Assembly: GCA_934218695.1 (NCBI GenBank)
Contig: CAKQDA010000012.1
Coordinates: 6,752-70,751 of the forward strand
DNA from: an uncultured Succinivibrio sp.
Lineage (GTDB): Bacteria > Pseudomonadota > Gammaproteobacteria > Enterobacterales > Succinivibrionaceae
Length of the DNA stretch: 64,000 nucleotides
Direction: 5' to 3'
Made by a program: the position numbers and the translations under genes. Under the pieces are notes generated by a model that did no database searches, had not been told where the DNA came from, and saw nothing but the letters and a program-made list of their open reading frames with translations. Position 1 is the stretch's first letter. Each line of letters opens with the position of its first letter. Positions 1 to 8,822 of the stretch are shown here, one piece after another.

Positions 1-396
1 GTTTCCACAAATGCCGCCCGTCAGATCCTGCCAAAAGAGTATTCACGCTCTGACGTGATAACCTTTGGCCGTCGTCTTGCCACCTTTGTTCATGCTTGCC
101 ATGAGGGCAATGACAAACTTGCTGCATCATGTCTTATTGATGTGATTGCTGAACCTTACAGAGCAGGTCTTATCCCAGGCTTTACCGATGCAAGTGAACA
201 TGGTAAGACCCTAGGTGCACTTGCAACAGGTATTTCAGGCTCTGGCTCTTCCGTGTTCTCAATTTTTGAGGATAAGGAGAAGGCAGAACAGATGAAGGAA
301 TATCTTGAGAGAAACTTTATTGCCAATGAAGACGGATTCTGTCATATCTGCAGAATTGACAGACGCGGTGCCTATGCAGAAGCTTTAGAGAATTAG
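1..396 (+). CDS. thrB: Homoserine kinase, C-terminal part (cut by window edge)
   Basis: This is the 3' end of a GHMP-family homoserine kinase, which phosphorylates homoserine in threonine synthesis in the cytoplasm. The frame is open from base 1, so the gene begins upstream of the window. The visible residues follow the E. coli ThrB C-terminus closely: an AEPYR segment, the glycine/serine-rich SGISGSGSS motif of the GHMP fold, then a GFCHICRID segment near the end. It lies 10 bases before thrC, as expected for a thr operon. Family assignment is by recognised motifs and operon context. Confidence 0.93.
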   Translation, partial: VSTNAARQILPKEYSRSDVITFGRRLATFVHACHEGNDKLAASCLIDVIAEPYRAGLIPGFTDASEHGKTLGALATGISGSGSSVFSIFEDKEKAEQMKEYLERNFIANEDGFCHICRIDRRGAYAEALEN

Positions 397-406
397 TGAG
401 AAAATT

Positions 407-1690
407 ATGGAACTATACAATTTAAAAGATCATAACGAGAAGGTATCTTTTGCACAGGCTGTTGTAAAGGGTATTGGTAAAGATCAGGGCTTATTCTTCC
501 CTGATCACATTGAGCCACTTGCCAATGTGGATGAACTGCTGGACTTACCTTTAGTTGAGCGCTCCCAGAAGATTTTACGTCACTTAATCGGTGATGAAAT
601 TCCAGAATTAGAAAGCATTATCGCTGATGCTTTTACCTTTAAGGCTCCTATTGTAAAGGCTGATGAGAATGTTTATGCCTTAGAGCTTTTCCACGGTCCA
701 ACCTTGGCATTTAAGGATTTTGGTGCCCGTTTCATGGCAAGAGTATTAGGCTCTATCCGTGGCGACAAGCATTTAACCATTTTAACTGCAACCTCCGGTG
801 ATACCGGTGCGGCAGTAGCTGCAGCCTTCTATGAGCAGAAGGGTATTGATGTTGTTGTTTTATATCCAAAGGGAAAGATTTCAGATCTTCAGGAAAAGTT
901 AATTGCCACATTAGGCAAGAATATTAAGGCAGTTCAGGTTGACGGTATCTTTGATGAGTGTCAGGACATGGTAAAGACTGCCTTTGATGATGTTGAGTTT
1001 AAGACTGCTGTAGGTCTTAACAGTGCCAACTCAATTAACATCAGCCGTTTATTAGCTCAGGTATCATACTATTTTGAGGCTGTGTCACAGCTGCCAAAAG
1101 AGAAGAGAAACAGTGTGGTATTCTCTGTTCCATGCGGTAACTTCGGTAACATCACAGCAGGTTTAATTGCTAAAGCTTTAGGTCTTAAGGCCCGTTTTGT
1201 GATCTCTTGCAATGCCAATGACACTGTACCACGTTACCTTCAGTCAGGTAAGTGGGATCCTCATGCAACAGTTGCAACACTGTCAAACGCAATGGATATC
1301 TCAAGACCTAACAACTGGCCACGTGTTGAGGCTCTGGTAAAGATGCAGGGCTGGTCATTAAAGGATTTTGCATTCGGCTCAATGTCAGATGCTGAAACTG
1401 AAAAGACCATGCAGAACCTGTATAAAAAGACAGGCTATATTTTAGAGCCACACGCTGCTATTGCCTATCAGACCTTAGAGAACAATCTCAAAGATGGTGA
1501 GACCGGTATCTTCCTGGGAACAGCACATCCTGCCAAGTTCAAGGCTGACGTGGACAGAATTTTAGGTATTGATTTACCTCTGCCTAAGGCTTTAGAGGAG
1601 AAGGCTAAACTTGATTCAAAGGCTGTTGAGCTGCCTGCTGACTATAACACCTTAAAAGACTATGTTCTAAAGGAGCTTAAGCTCAAATAG
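407..1690 (+). CDS. thrC: Threonine synthase
   Basis: This 427-residue PLP enzyme converts O-phosphohomoserine to threonine, the last step of the pathway. The PLP-binding lysine is expected at K103 in the HGPTLAFKDFG motif, and the TATSGDTGAA and CGNFGNITAG phosphate-binding loops are present. The length matches the family that includes E. coli ThrC. It follows thrB by 10 bases and is the last gene of the operon, with a terminator hairpin 50 bases downstream. The start is the ATG at 407; the ribosome site ahead of it is weak, which fits translational coupling to thrB. Confidence 0.96.
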   Translation: MELYNLKDHNEKVSFAQAVVKGIGKDQGLFFPDHIEPLANVDELLDLPLVERSQKILRHLIGDEIPELESIIADAFTFKAPIVKADENVYALELFHGPTLAFKDFGARFMARVLGSIRGDKHLTILTATSGDTGAAVAAAFYEQKGIDVVVLYPKGKISDLQEKLIATLGKNIKAVQVDGIFDECQDMVKTAFDDVEFKTAVGLNSANSINISRLLAQVSYYFEAVSQLPKEKRNSVVFSVPCGNFGNITAGLIAKALGLKARFVISCNANDTVPRYLQSGKWDPHATVATLSNAMDISRPNNWPRVEALVKMQGWSLKDFAFGSMSDAETEKTMQNLYKKTGYILEPHAAIAYQTLENNLKDGETGIFLGTAHPAKFKADVDRILGIDLPLPKALEEKAKLDSKAVELPADYNTLKDYVLKELKLK

Positions 1691-1740
1691 TCTTTAAAGA
1701 TGAAATTTTATATTTCATTTTAAGTACTGTTTTTATCTGA

Positions 1741-1775
1741 AGATCTTCTCAAAAAAAAGAGAAGATCTTTTTTTT
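1741..1775 (+). terminator. Rho-independent terminator of the thr operon
   Basis: A perfect 10-bp stem (AGATCTTCTC / GAGAAGATCT) with an eight-A loop is followed by a T run. The rest of 1691-2066 holds no gene I can support. Confidence 0.85.
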
Positions 1776-2066
1776 GCAACTGGGTACAGAAAAAGAAAAA
1801 ATTTAAGAGAAAACGTGCTTTCAAACACTGAAAAATAGTCTGTGCCTGTACAGACTCCGGATTTAAAATACAGTCCTGCACAGAGAAAAACAGAGATCTT
1901 CAAAATCAGGGTGGCTAAATTCAATTTGGATCTGAACTTATAAAATGCTGGCATTCTAATGTCTAAAGTGGCTAAAAATTTAAACTCATTGGATTCTTAA
2001 GAACTTAACCTGAATGCTGCAGATCGTCATGCAGAACAGTATTAAAACAACAAGAGAGATAACAAT

Positions 2067-2483
2067 ATGGAAATCACCTACACTTTTGAAAAGAAATTCT
2101 CAAAGGAAGACACTTACCGTTTATTCAAATCCATTAACTGGTATTCAGCAAATTTCCCTGAAAGACTGCATAAGGCTCTGTTAAATTCTCAGACTGTGGT
2201 TACAGCATGGGATGGAGATAAACTTGTAGGTCTTGCAAGGGCTCTTGATGACAGTGAAATGGTGGCTTTTATTCATTATGTTTTAGTTGATCCTGAATAT
2301 CAGGGACACCATATTGCATCAGGGTTAATCAGTATGATTAAGGAAAAGTACAGGAACTATCTGTATATTGATGTAATGCCTGAGGATAAAAGCAACTGTC
2401 CTTTCTATGAAAAGTCTGGTTTTAAAGTAATGAAAGACGGCGCTGCAATGACTCTGTTTAATGAAAACTCTGAACAGAGATAG
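2067..2483 (+). CDS. GNAT-family N-acetyltransferase
   Basis: This 138-residue cytoplasmic protein has the GNAT acetyl-CoA-binding signature: strand beta4 ending VLVDPEYQGHHIASGLIS (residues about 70-87), followed by the IDVMPEDKSNCPFYEKSGF segment typical of the C-terminal half. The substrate cannot be told from sequence; small GNATs of this kind acetylate amines, antibiotics or protein N-termini. An AGAGAG ribosome site precedes the ATG. It is monocistronic, flanked by the thr terminator and a hairpin at 2510-2534. Confidence 0.85.
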   Translation: MEITYTFEKKFSKEDTYRLFKSINWYSANFPERLHKALLNSQTVVTAWDGDKLVGLARALDDSEMVAFIHYVLVDPEYQGHHIASGLISMIKEKYRNYLYIDVMPEDKSNCPFYEKSGFKVMKDGAAMTLFNENSEQR

Positions 2484-2509
2484 TTAAAACAGATTTTCTT
2501 TTCGTGTAT

Positions 2510-2534
2510 AAGATGGACTTAGACAGTCCATCTT
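2510..2534 (+). terminator. Hairpin after the acetyltransferase gene
   Basis: A perfect 10-bp inverted repeat (AAGATGGACT / AGTCCATCTT, 5-nt loop) lies 26 bases after the stop codon. It has no good T run on either strand, so termination is only probable. Confidence 0.5.
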
Positions 2535-2599
2535 AAAATCACACTGATAATTCTGGTATACACAATCTGCTGTCTGCAATGATTACAGATGACTACTTT

Positions 2600-3354
2600 T
2601 GGAAGTGATTAGAGCTAAAGTTCTGTAAATGAGTTTAAGCTACAGGAGAATTTTCTGTTATCACATTTAAAGTCTATATTTCGTGAAAATGACCATATCG
2701 CCAGTGCTTAAAATCACTTCTCTGTCTTAATTTCTCAGGATATCTTTAGCTGATATCATGAGAGAAAAACATCATGTAGCTGGAAGTATGAAACGGCTCT
2801 CTTATGTAGAAATCCATAAGTGAAGATAAAATTCCTGATGGTGCTGTATGAGTAAGCACTGCGTCGACTTTAAAGTTAACTTTTGCAAGTTCATTTGGTG
2901 ATCTGATACTCCTCCTCTGTCACTGTTTCCTGAGGCCATCAGATCTCATGTTCAGTATGGAACTGTTTGTCAGATGACATTGCTCCTACTTGTGAGAAGA
3001 TCTTTTTACCTTCAATTGTAAAGACATAACCTCTGTCTAACAGTTCAATATTATCATAGAGTTTTACTGTTCTGCCTCCGTAAGCCTCTGTTTTGGGTAG
3101 CATTGAGATAGTGTCGTCGTTCTCGTGATTGCCAGGGCAGGTGATGATTTTTAAGGGAAGAAATGACAGGTACTTAAAAAAACTCCCGTCGCGCTAATCT
3201 TGTTGTATGCCATTTTCAGGGGGCCTGCTGAATACTAGCCCCCTCCAAAATCGCCGGCTATCAGTACCATATTAGGCACAGTATCAAGTTTTGCGATCTT
3301 ATATAACTAGTCGATATCAGCTTATCGGTGAAGATCGCCTGTTACGTATATCAT
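2600..3354 (-). pseudogene. Decayed metallophosphoesterase
   Basis: Read on the minus strand from the ATG at 3354, the translation starts MIYVTGDLHR and meets a stop. It continues in frame with LIAGDFGG (around 3250), shifts frame near 3165, then reads ITCPGNHENDDT (around 3140). Further on come VDAVLTHTAPSG and YGHFHE (2880-2690) with more stops. GDLH, GDFGG, GNHE and GHFH are the metal-binding blocks of calcineurin-like phosphoesterases, in the right order. At least three in-frame stops and one frameshift make it non-functional. Boundaries are approximate. Its first bases lie in the segment repeated at 13210. Confidence 0.75.
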
Positions 3355-3655
3355 TAAAGCTCCATTATTGTGAGTTGGAAGGTTAAAATCCTATTCCTAA
3401 GATACCTTCTCTTTTCAGACAGCCATCAGGTAGCGCATCGCTGTGTACTTCAAAATATTTTAGAATGTGATGAAAATATCCCAAAGAGTCTTGATCTTAC
3501 GCATGAAGCTGCTTAAAAACATGGAGCACAAATGGTAGCAACATGAATTAGTATCAATATTCGAGCTAATATAGTCTAAAAAGAAAAAACATCTGTAAAT
3601 AATGCTTCCTTATCACCATTCGGTACAACCCATGAGCTGATATCCTGGTTAAAAG
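3345..3655. repeat. Left copy of a ~310-bp direct repeat flanking the DUF285 array
   Basis: From TATATCATTAAAGCTCC through the 3' end of the adjacent DUF285 gene, this segment is nearly identical to 13210-13510, differing by small indels and scattered substitutions. It holds no intact gene apart from the last codons of the neighbouring repeat protein. Confidence 0.85.
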
Positions 3656-4820
3656 GTGAGTTAGCGAACATACCAATCATATCTGTAACGTTAGAAACAT
3701 TCCATGAGCTAATATCCTGGTTAAAAGTTGATTCATAGAACATTCCATTCATATCAGTAACGTTAGAAACATCCCACGAGCTGATATCCTGGTTAAAAGA
3801 TGAGTATGAGAACATTCCACTCATATCAGTAACGTTAGAAACATTCCATGAGCTGATATCCTGGTTAAAAGATGAGTCTGAGAACATTCCATTCATATCA
3901 GTAACGTTAGAAACATCCCACGAGCTGATATCCTGATTAAAAGATGCACCATAGAACATGCAACTCATATTAGTAACGTTAGAAACATCCCATGAGCTGA
4001 TATCCTGGTTAAAAGGTGAGTATGAGAACATTCCACTCATATCAGTAACGTTAGAAACATCCCATGAGCTGATATCCTGGTTAAAAGGTGATTCACAGAA
4101 CATCCTGCTCATATCAGTAACGTTAGAAACATCCCATGAACTGATATCCTAGTTAAAAGTTGATTCATAGAACATTCCACTCATATTTTCAACGTTAGAA
4201 ACATCCCATAATTCAATACCAGAGAAATCTCCGTCATAGCAATCAAAATCTCTGTCATAGCAATCAATAACTGCGCCAAACAGCCCACTCATATCCGTGA
4301 TTTTTGAGGTATCGATATCTCCAAGATAGACACTTTCATTTCTGCAGAGTTTTAACAGCTCTTCTTTTGTCTTAGGATGGTATTTGAATTTTCTTTTAAC
4401 AATTTCCTTTGAAGCAGTAATATTAGGAGCTTTCAAACTTTGTTTAGAGTTCTTTTCTTCAATTTCTTCTATAGAACTCTTATTTAAAGAGCCATTTGAA
4501 TCAGTAATCCCCAGTTCACTTAAACGCTGGTTTACACGTTTTTCTATGATTTTATCCAGAAGTTTACTTACAGTGTCTTCAAGCAGGACAGCTTCACTTT
4601 GAGCTGCATTATTGGTATCAGCAGTAGATTTTGGGGCATTGTTAACCTTTTTATTACCAAGTTTAACAAGTACATCTAACACATTATTAGGAATGCTTTT
4701 ATCTGAAGAAGGCGTAATAGAGGCATCTGACGGATCAAAACATAAGTCATCAGGTGATTTCTTGTTTACCTCTGTTTTATCTAATCCATCAAGCGTATTT
4801 CTGTTCTGATTAACCATCAT
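3576..4820 (-). pseudogene. DUF285 (BspA-like) repeat protein interrupted by one amber codon
   Basis: The frame is continuous from the ATG at 4820 to 3576 except for a TAG at 4149-4151, exactly where every other repeat has a CAG glutamine (FNQDISSW). The restored protein would be about 414 residues. It has an acidic, hydrophilic N-terminus with no signal peptide, a helical segment (about residues 70-110), the KYHPKTKEEL...[17 protein letters not shown] entry module, then eight 25-residue [13 protein letters not shown] repeats and a [13 protein letters not shown] end. The ATG at 4820 (MMVNQ) has an AGTGAGAC ribosome site; the GTG three codons earlier is less likely. It is a paralogue of 13442-14158. 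It could be a simple null allele or suppressible. Confidence 0.8.
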
Positions 4821-4867
4821 TTGTCTCACTTTGCAAAATATAAAAAAATATCAGCACTGGCAAATAT

Positions 4868-6238
4868 CTATTCATGGTCTCTGAATATGCTTTTAAGTAC
4901 AGAGATTATCGTATTCTCCTTTTTTTGGCCCGATTGATTTTTTCTTATGGGCTTATTGTATGATTCGATTTTTGAGTCTCTAAACATACCAATCACATTT
5001 GTGAATTTAGAAATATTCCAAGAACTTATATCCTGGTTAAAAGGTGAGCCCGAGAACATCCATCTCATATTAGTAACGTTAGAAACATCCCATGAGCTGA
5101 TATCCTGGTTAAAAGGTGAATATGAGAACATTCCACTCATATCTTTTACCTTAGAAACATCCCAAGAGCTGATATCCTGGTTAAAATATGAGTTTGAGAA
5201 CATCACTCTCATATCTTTTACGTTAGAAACATCCCACGAGCTGATATCCTGGTTAAAAGATGAGTTAGCGAACATCCAACTCATATTAGTAACGTTAGAA
5301 ACATCCCACGAGCCGATATCCTGGTTAAAAGATGAGTTATAAAACATCCCGCTCATATCAGTAACGTTAGAAACATCCCATAAACAGATATTCTTGTCAA
5401 AAGATGAGTTAGTAAACATATGATTCATATCTTTAACACTTGATACATCCCAGAAGCTGATATTATGGTTAAATGAAGAGTTAAGGAACATACTACTCAT
5501 ATCAGTAACGTTAGAAACATCCCAAAATTCAATGCCAGAGAAATCTCTTCCAAGAGTATCTTTAAATAGACCACTCATATCCGTGATTTTAGATGTATAA
5601 ATATCTCCAAGATAGATACTTTCATCTCTGCATAGTTGTTCCAGCTCTTCTTTTGTTTTAGGGTGGTATTTGAATTTTCTTTTAACAATTTTTTGCGCAG
5701 TTGAAATTTTCTTCTGTAATGAAGATTCCTTTGAAGCAGTAAGAACAGGCTCTTTCAAACTTTGCTCTAATTTCTTTTCTTCAACTTCTTCTTTTGTAGG
5801 GGGAGTTTTCTTTTCTAATGAAGGATCTTTTTGAGTTGTAAAATTATGATCTTTTAATCGCAGCTCCAGACACTTTTCTACAATCCCTTCTATAAAACCA
5901 GTATTTAAGGCTCCATTTGAATCAGTGATCCCAAGTTCACTTAAACGCTGGTTTACACGCTTTTCTATGATTTTGTCCAGAAGGTTGCTTACAGTGTCTT
6001 CAAGCAGGACAGCTTCACTTTGATCTGCATTATTAGTATCAGCAGTAGATTTTGGGGCATTGTTAATCTTTTTATCACCAAGTTTAACTAATACATCCAA
6101 CACATTATTAGGAATGCTTTTATCAGAAGAAGGAGTAATAGAGGCATCTGACGGATCAAAACATAAGTCTACAGGAGAATTATTATTAGCTTCAGTTTTT
6201 TCTAATCCATCAATTGTATTTCTGTTCTGATTAATCAT
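4868..6238 (-). CDS. DUF285 (BspA-like) repeat protein
   Basis: This 456-residue protein of the array has the shared N-terminal region (conserved [22 protein letters not shown]), a charged helical linker with repeated KxPSLEKKT units, the [26 protein letters not shown] entry module, eight 25-residue WDVSNVTDM repeats, and a basic tail ending IFRDHE. There is no Sec signal, lipobox or transmembrane segment. DUF285 repeats are leucine-rich-repeat-like and usually occur on surface proteins that bind host or bacterial partners; its function and location here are unknown. I choose the ATG at 6238 (MINQN) because AAGGAAC lies 8 bases ahead; the longer TTG form would bury that site. The stop is 48 bases before the next gene. 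Confidence 0.85.
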   Translation of the reverse strand: MINQNRNTIDGLEKTEANNNSPVDLCFDPSDASITPSSDKSIPNNVLDVLVKLGDKKINNAPKSTADTNNADQSEAVLLEDTVSNLLDKIIEKRVNQRLSELGITDSNGALNTGFIEGIVEKCLELRLKDHNFTTQKDPSLEKKTPPTKEEVEEKKLEQSLKEPVLTASKESSLQKKISTAQKIVKRKFKYHPKTKEELEQLCRDESIYLGDIYTSKITDMSGLFKDTLGRDFSGIEFWDVSNVTDMSSMFLNSSFNHNISFWDVSSVKDMNHMFTNSSFDKNICLWDVSNVTDMSGMFYNSSFNQDIGSWDVSNVTNMSWMFANSSFNQDISSWDVSNVKDMRVMFSNSYFNQDISSWDVSKVKDMSGMFSYSPFNQDISSWDVSNVTNMRWMFSGSPFNQDISSWNISKFTNVIGMFRDSKIESYNKPIRKNQSGQKKENTIISVLKSIFRDHE

Positions 6239-6320
6239 CGTTTGTTCCTTGTGCAAAATCTTAAAAAAAGTCAGTACAGGTAAATTTATGGTCTTTGAAT
6301 ATGCTTTTTAATTACTGACA

Positions 6321-8549
6321 TTATTGAATTTTTCTTAAGAGAATTTCGTATGATTTGTTTGATAAATCACTAAACATTTCTCTCATCTTTTTAATGTTAG
6401 AAACATCCCATGAGCTGATATCCTTGTCAAAAGAAGATCCGTAGAACATATAACTCATATCTTTAACGTTAGAAACGTTCCATAAATTGATGTACTGATT
6501 AAAATGTGAGTAAGAAAACATATGATTCATATTTGTAACGTTAGAAACATTCCATTTGCTAATATCCCGATTGAAATGAGTGCAAGAGAACATATGACTC
6601 ATATCTGTAACTTTTGAAACATCCCAAGAACTGATATTTTGGTTAAAATCAGAGTTAGAGAACATATGACTCATATTTGTAACATTTGAAACATCCCAGG
6701 AACTGATATCTTGATTAAAATCAGATCCAGAGAACATATGTACCATATTTTTAACGTTAGAAACATCCCATGAGCTGATGTCTTGATTAAAGGTTGATCT
6801 TGAGAATGTACACCACATATTAGTTACGTTTGATACATCCCATAATTCGATGCCAGAAAAGTCTCTGCTATAACGATTATTGTTACTTCCTTCAAACAGA
6901 CAACTCATATCCGTGATTTTCGAGGTATCAATATCTCCAAGATAGACATTTTTATCTCTGCAGAGTCTTAACAGTTCTTCTTTTGTCTTAGGGTGGTACT
7001 TAAATGCTATTTTTGAAGGTTTATTCTTGTATGAGATTGGGGTATTTGCAAACATACCTTTAGTATATTTAACGTTAGAAATATTCCAGGAACTGATATT
7101 CTGGTTAAATGGTGATTCACTGAACATATAGCTCATATTTGTAACGTTAGAAACATTCCATGCACTGATATCCCTATTAAAAGAAGAGTTTGTGAACATA
7201 TAACTCATATTTTCAACGTTAGAAACATCCCATGAGCTGATATCCTGATTGAAAGAAGTGTTGGCGAACATGCGATTCATATCTTTAACTTTTGAAACAT
7301 CCCATGAACTGATGCCTTGATTGAAAGAAGAGTTGAAGAACATGTTGCTCATATCAGTAACTTTTGAAACATCCCAAGATCTGATATTTTGGTTAAAGTA
7401 TGAGTTTGAGAACATACTACTCATATTTTCAACGTTAGATACATTCCAAGAGCTGATATCTTGATTGAAATAAGTGCTATCGAACATACTGCACATATTT
7501 TTAACGTTAGAAACATTCCACAAATATATATTCTGTTTAAAAGATGATTTTTCAAACATGCTGCTCATATCAGTAACGTTAGAAACATCCCATAAACAGA
7601 TATTCTTGTCAAAAGATGAGTTAGTAAACATATGATTCATATCTTTAACACTTGATACATCCCAAGCGCTGATATTATGGTTAAATGAAGAGTTAAGGAA
7701 CATACTACTCATATCAGTAACTTTTGAAACGTCCCAAGATTCAATGCCAGAGAAATCTTTTCCAAGTGTATCTTTAAACAGACCACTCATATCCGTGATT
7801 TTAGATGTATCAATATCTCCAAGATAGATACTTTCATCTCTGCAGAGTTTTAACAGCTCTTCTTTTGTCTCAGGATGGTATTTGAATTTTCTTTTAACCT
7901 TTTCTTTTGCAACTGAAGTTTTTTTCTTTAAAGAAGAATTTTTTGGAGCAGTAATATCAGGGGCTTTCAAGCTTTGATCCAAGCTCTTTTCTTCAAAAGC
8001 TTCTTTTACAGGGGGAGTTTTCTTTTCTAAGGAAGACAACTTTGATCCTGTAATATCAGGAGCTTTCAAACTTTGTTTAGAGCTCTTTTCTTCAACATCT
8101 TCTTTTGTAGGGGGAGTTTTCTTTTCTAATGAAGGCTCTTTTTGAGTTTTAATATCATGATTTTTTAATCGCAGCTCCAGACACTTTTCTACAATCTCTT
8201 CTATAAACTCAGTATTTAAGGAGCCATTTAAATCAGTAATTCCAAGTTCATTTAAACGCTGGTTTACACGCTTTTCTATGATTTTATCCAGAAGGTTGCT
8301 TACAGTGTCTTCTAGCAGGACAGCATTACTTTGATCTGCATTATTAGTATCAGCAGTAGATTTAGGATCATTGTTAACATTTTTATCACCAAGTTTAACT
8401 AATACATCCAACACATTATTTGGAATGCTTTTATCTGAAGAAGGCGTAATAGAGGCATCTGACGGATCAAAATATAAGTCATCAGATGATTTGTTATTTA
8501 TCTCTGTTTTATCTAATTTATCCATTGAATTACTGTTTTGTTTAACCAT
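6321..8549 (-). CDS. Large DUF285 (BspA-like) repeat protein, two-module
   Basis: This 742-residue member of the array shares the N-terminus of its paralogues. It then carries two complete modules, each opened by a YHPKTKEEL...[14 protein letters not shown] segment (near residues 230 and 515) and followed by 10 and 7 of the 25-residue repeats. The repeats are more divergent than in neighbouring genes (HFNRDISKWNVSN and similar variants), suggesting this is one of the older copies. It has no signal peptide. An AGAGGAAC ribosome site precedes the ATG at 8549. A putative transposase scrap lies just upstream. Confidence 0.87.
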   Translation of the reverse strand: MVKQNSNSMDKLDKTEINNKSSDDLYFDPSDASITPSSDKSIPNNVLDVLVKLGDKNVNNDPKSTADTNNADQSNAVLLEDTVSNLLDKIIEKRVNQRLNELGITDLNGSLNTEFIEEIVEKCLELRLKNHDIKTQKEPSLEKKTPPTKEDVEEKSSKQSLKAPDITGSKLSSLEKKTPPVKEAFEEKSLDQSLKAPDITAPKNSSLKKKTSVAKEKVKRKFKYHPETKEELLKLCRDESIYLGDIDTSKITDMSGLFKDTLGKDFSGIESWDVSKVTDMSSMFLNSSFNHNISAWDVSSVKDMNHMFTNSSFDKNICLWDVSNVTDMSSMFEKSSFKQNIYLWNVSNVKNMCSMFDSTYFNQDISSWNVSNVENMSSMFSNSYFNQNIRSWDVSKVTDMSNMFFNSSFNQGISSWDVSKVKDMNRMFANTSFNQDISSWDVSNVENMSYMFTNSSFNRDISAWNVSNVTNMSYMFSESPFNQNISSWNISNVKYTKGMFANTPISYKNKPSKIAFKYHPKTKEELLRLCRDKNVYLGDIDTSKITDMSCLFEGSNNNRYSRDFSGIELWDVSNVTNMWCTFSRSTFNQDISSWDVSNVKNMVHMFSGSDFNQDISSWDVSNVTNMSHMFSNSDFNQNISSWDVSKVTDMSHMFSCTHFNRDISKWNVSNVTNMNHMFSYSHFNQYINLWNVSNVKDMSYMFYGSSFDKDISSWDVSNIKKMREMFSDLSNKSYEILLRKIQ

Positions 8550-8628
8550 AATTTGTTCCTCTATGCAAAAATAGGTTCAATACAGAAAAGTGTGGGATTA
8601 GAAAAAAATCCGTTATCTAACAGAAAGG

Positions 8629-8730
8629 TTGAAGGTGTCAAACCAGAAGATCAAGCCCATCAGAAGGAAGAGTTATGGTCTACCTGATGATGAGTATTTC
8701 TTTCTTAAACTGTTTGATGCCTCAAGATAA
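8629..8730 (+). mobile_element. C-terminal scrap of an ISL3-like transposase
   Basis: An open 33-codon stretch on the plus strand reads NQKIKPIRRKSYGLPDDEYF and ends LKLFDASR before a stop. This looks like the extreme C-terminus of ISL3-type transposases (a conserved IK..RR..YG block). Nothing else of the element is visible, so it is a remnant inside the DUF285 array. The family call rests on a short segment. Confidence 0.45.
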
Positions 8731-8822
8731 AGGAGGAGATCTTTGGAAGATGACTGAACAAAGATCCCACAGTTTTTAGGACTGAACCCAAAAATATAAA
8801 AAAAGTCAGTACTGGCAAATAC

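Noticed and set aside
1733..1954. Minus-strand 73-codon frame after thrC
   Set aside because: It ends within the thr terminator and has no ribosome site or recognisable motif.
3958..5342. Plus-strand open frames full of [14 protein letters not shown] repeats
   Set aside because: They are antisense shadows of the minus-strand DUF285 repeats; the pattern arises because the 75-bp unit is open on both strands.
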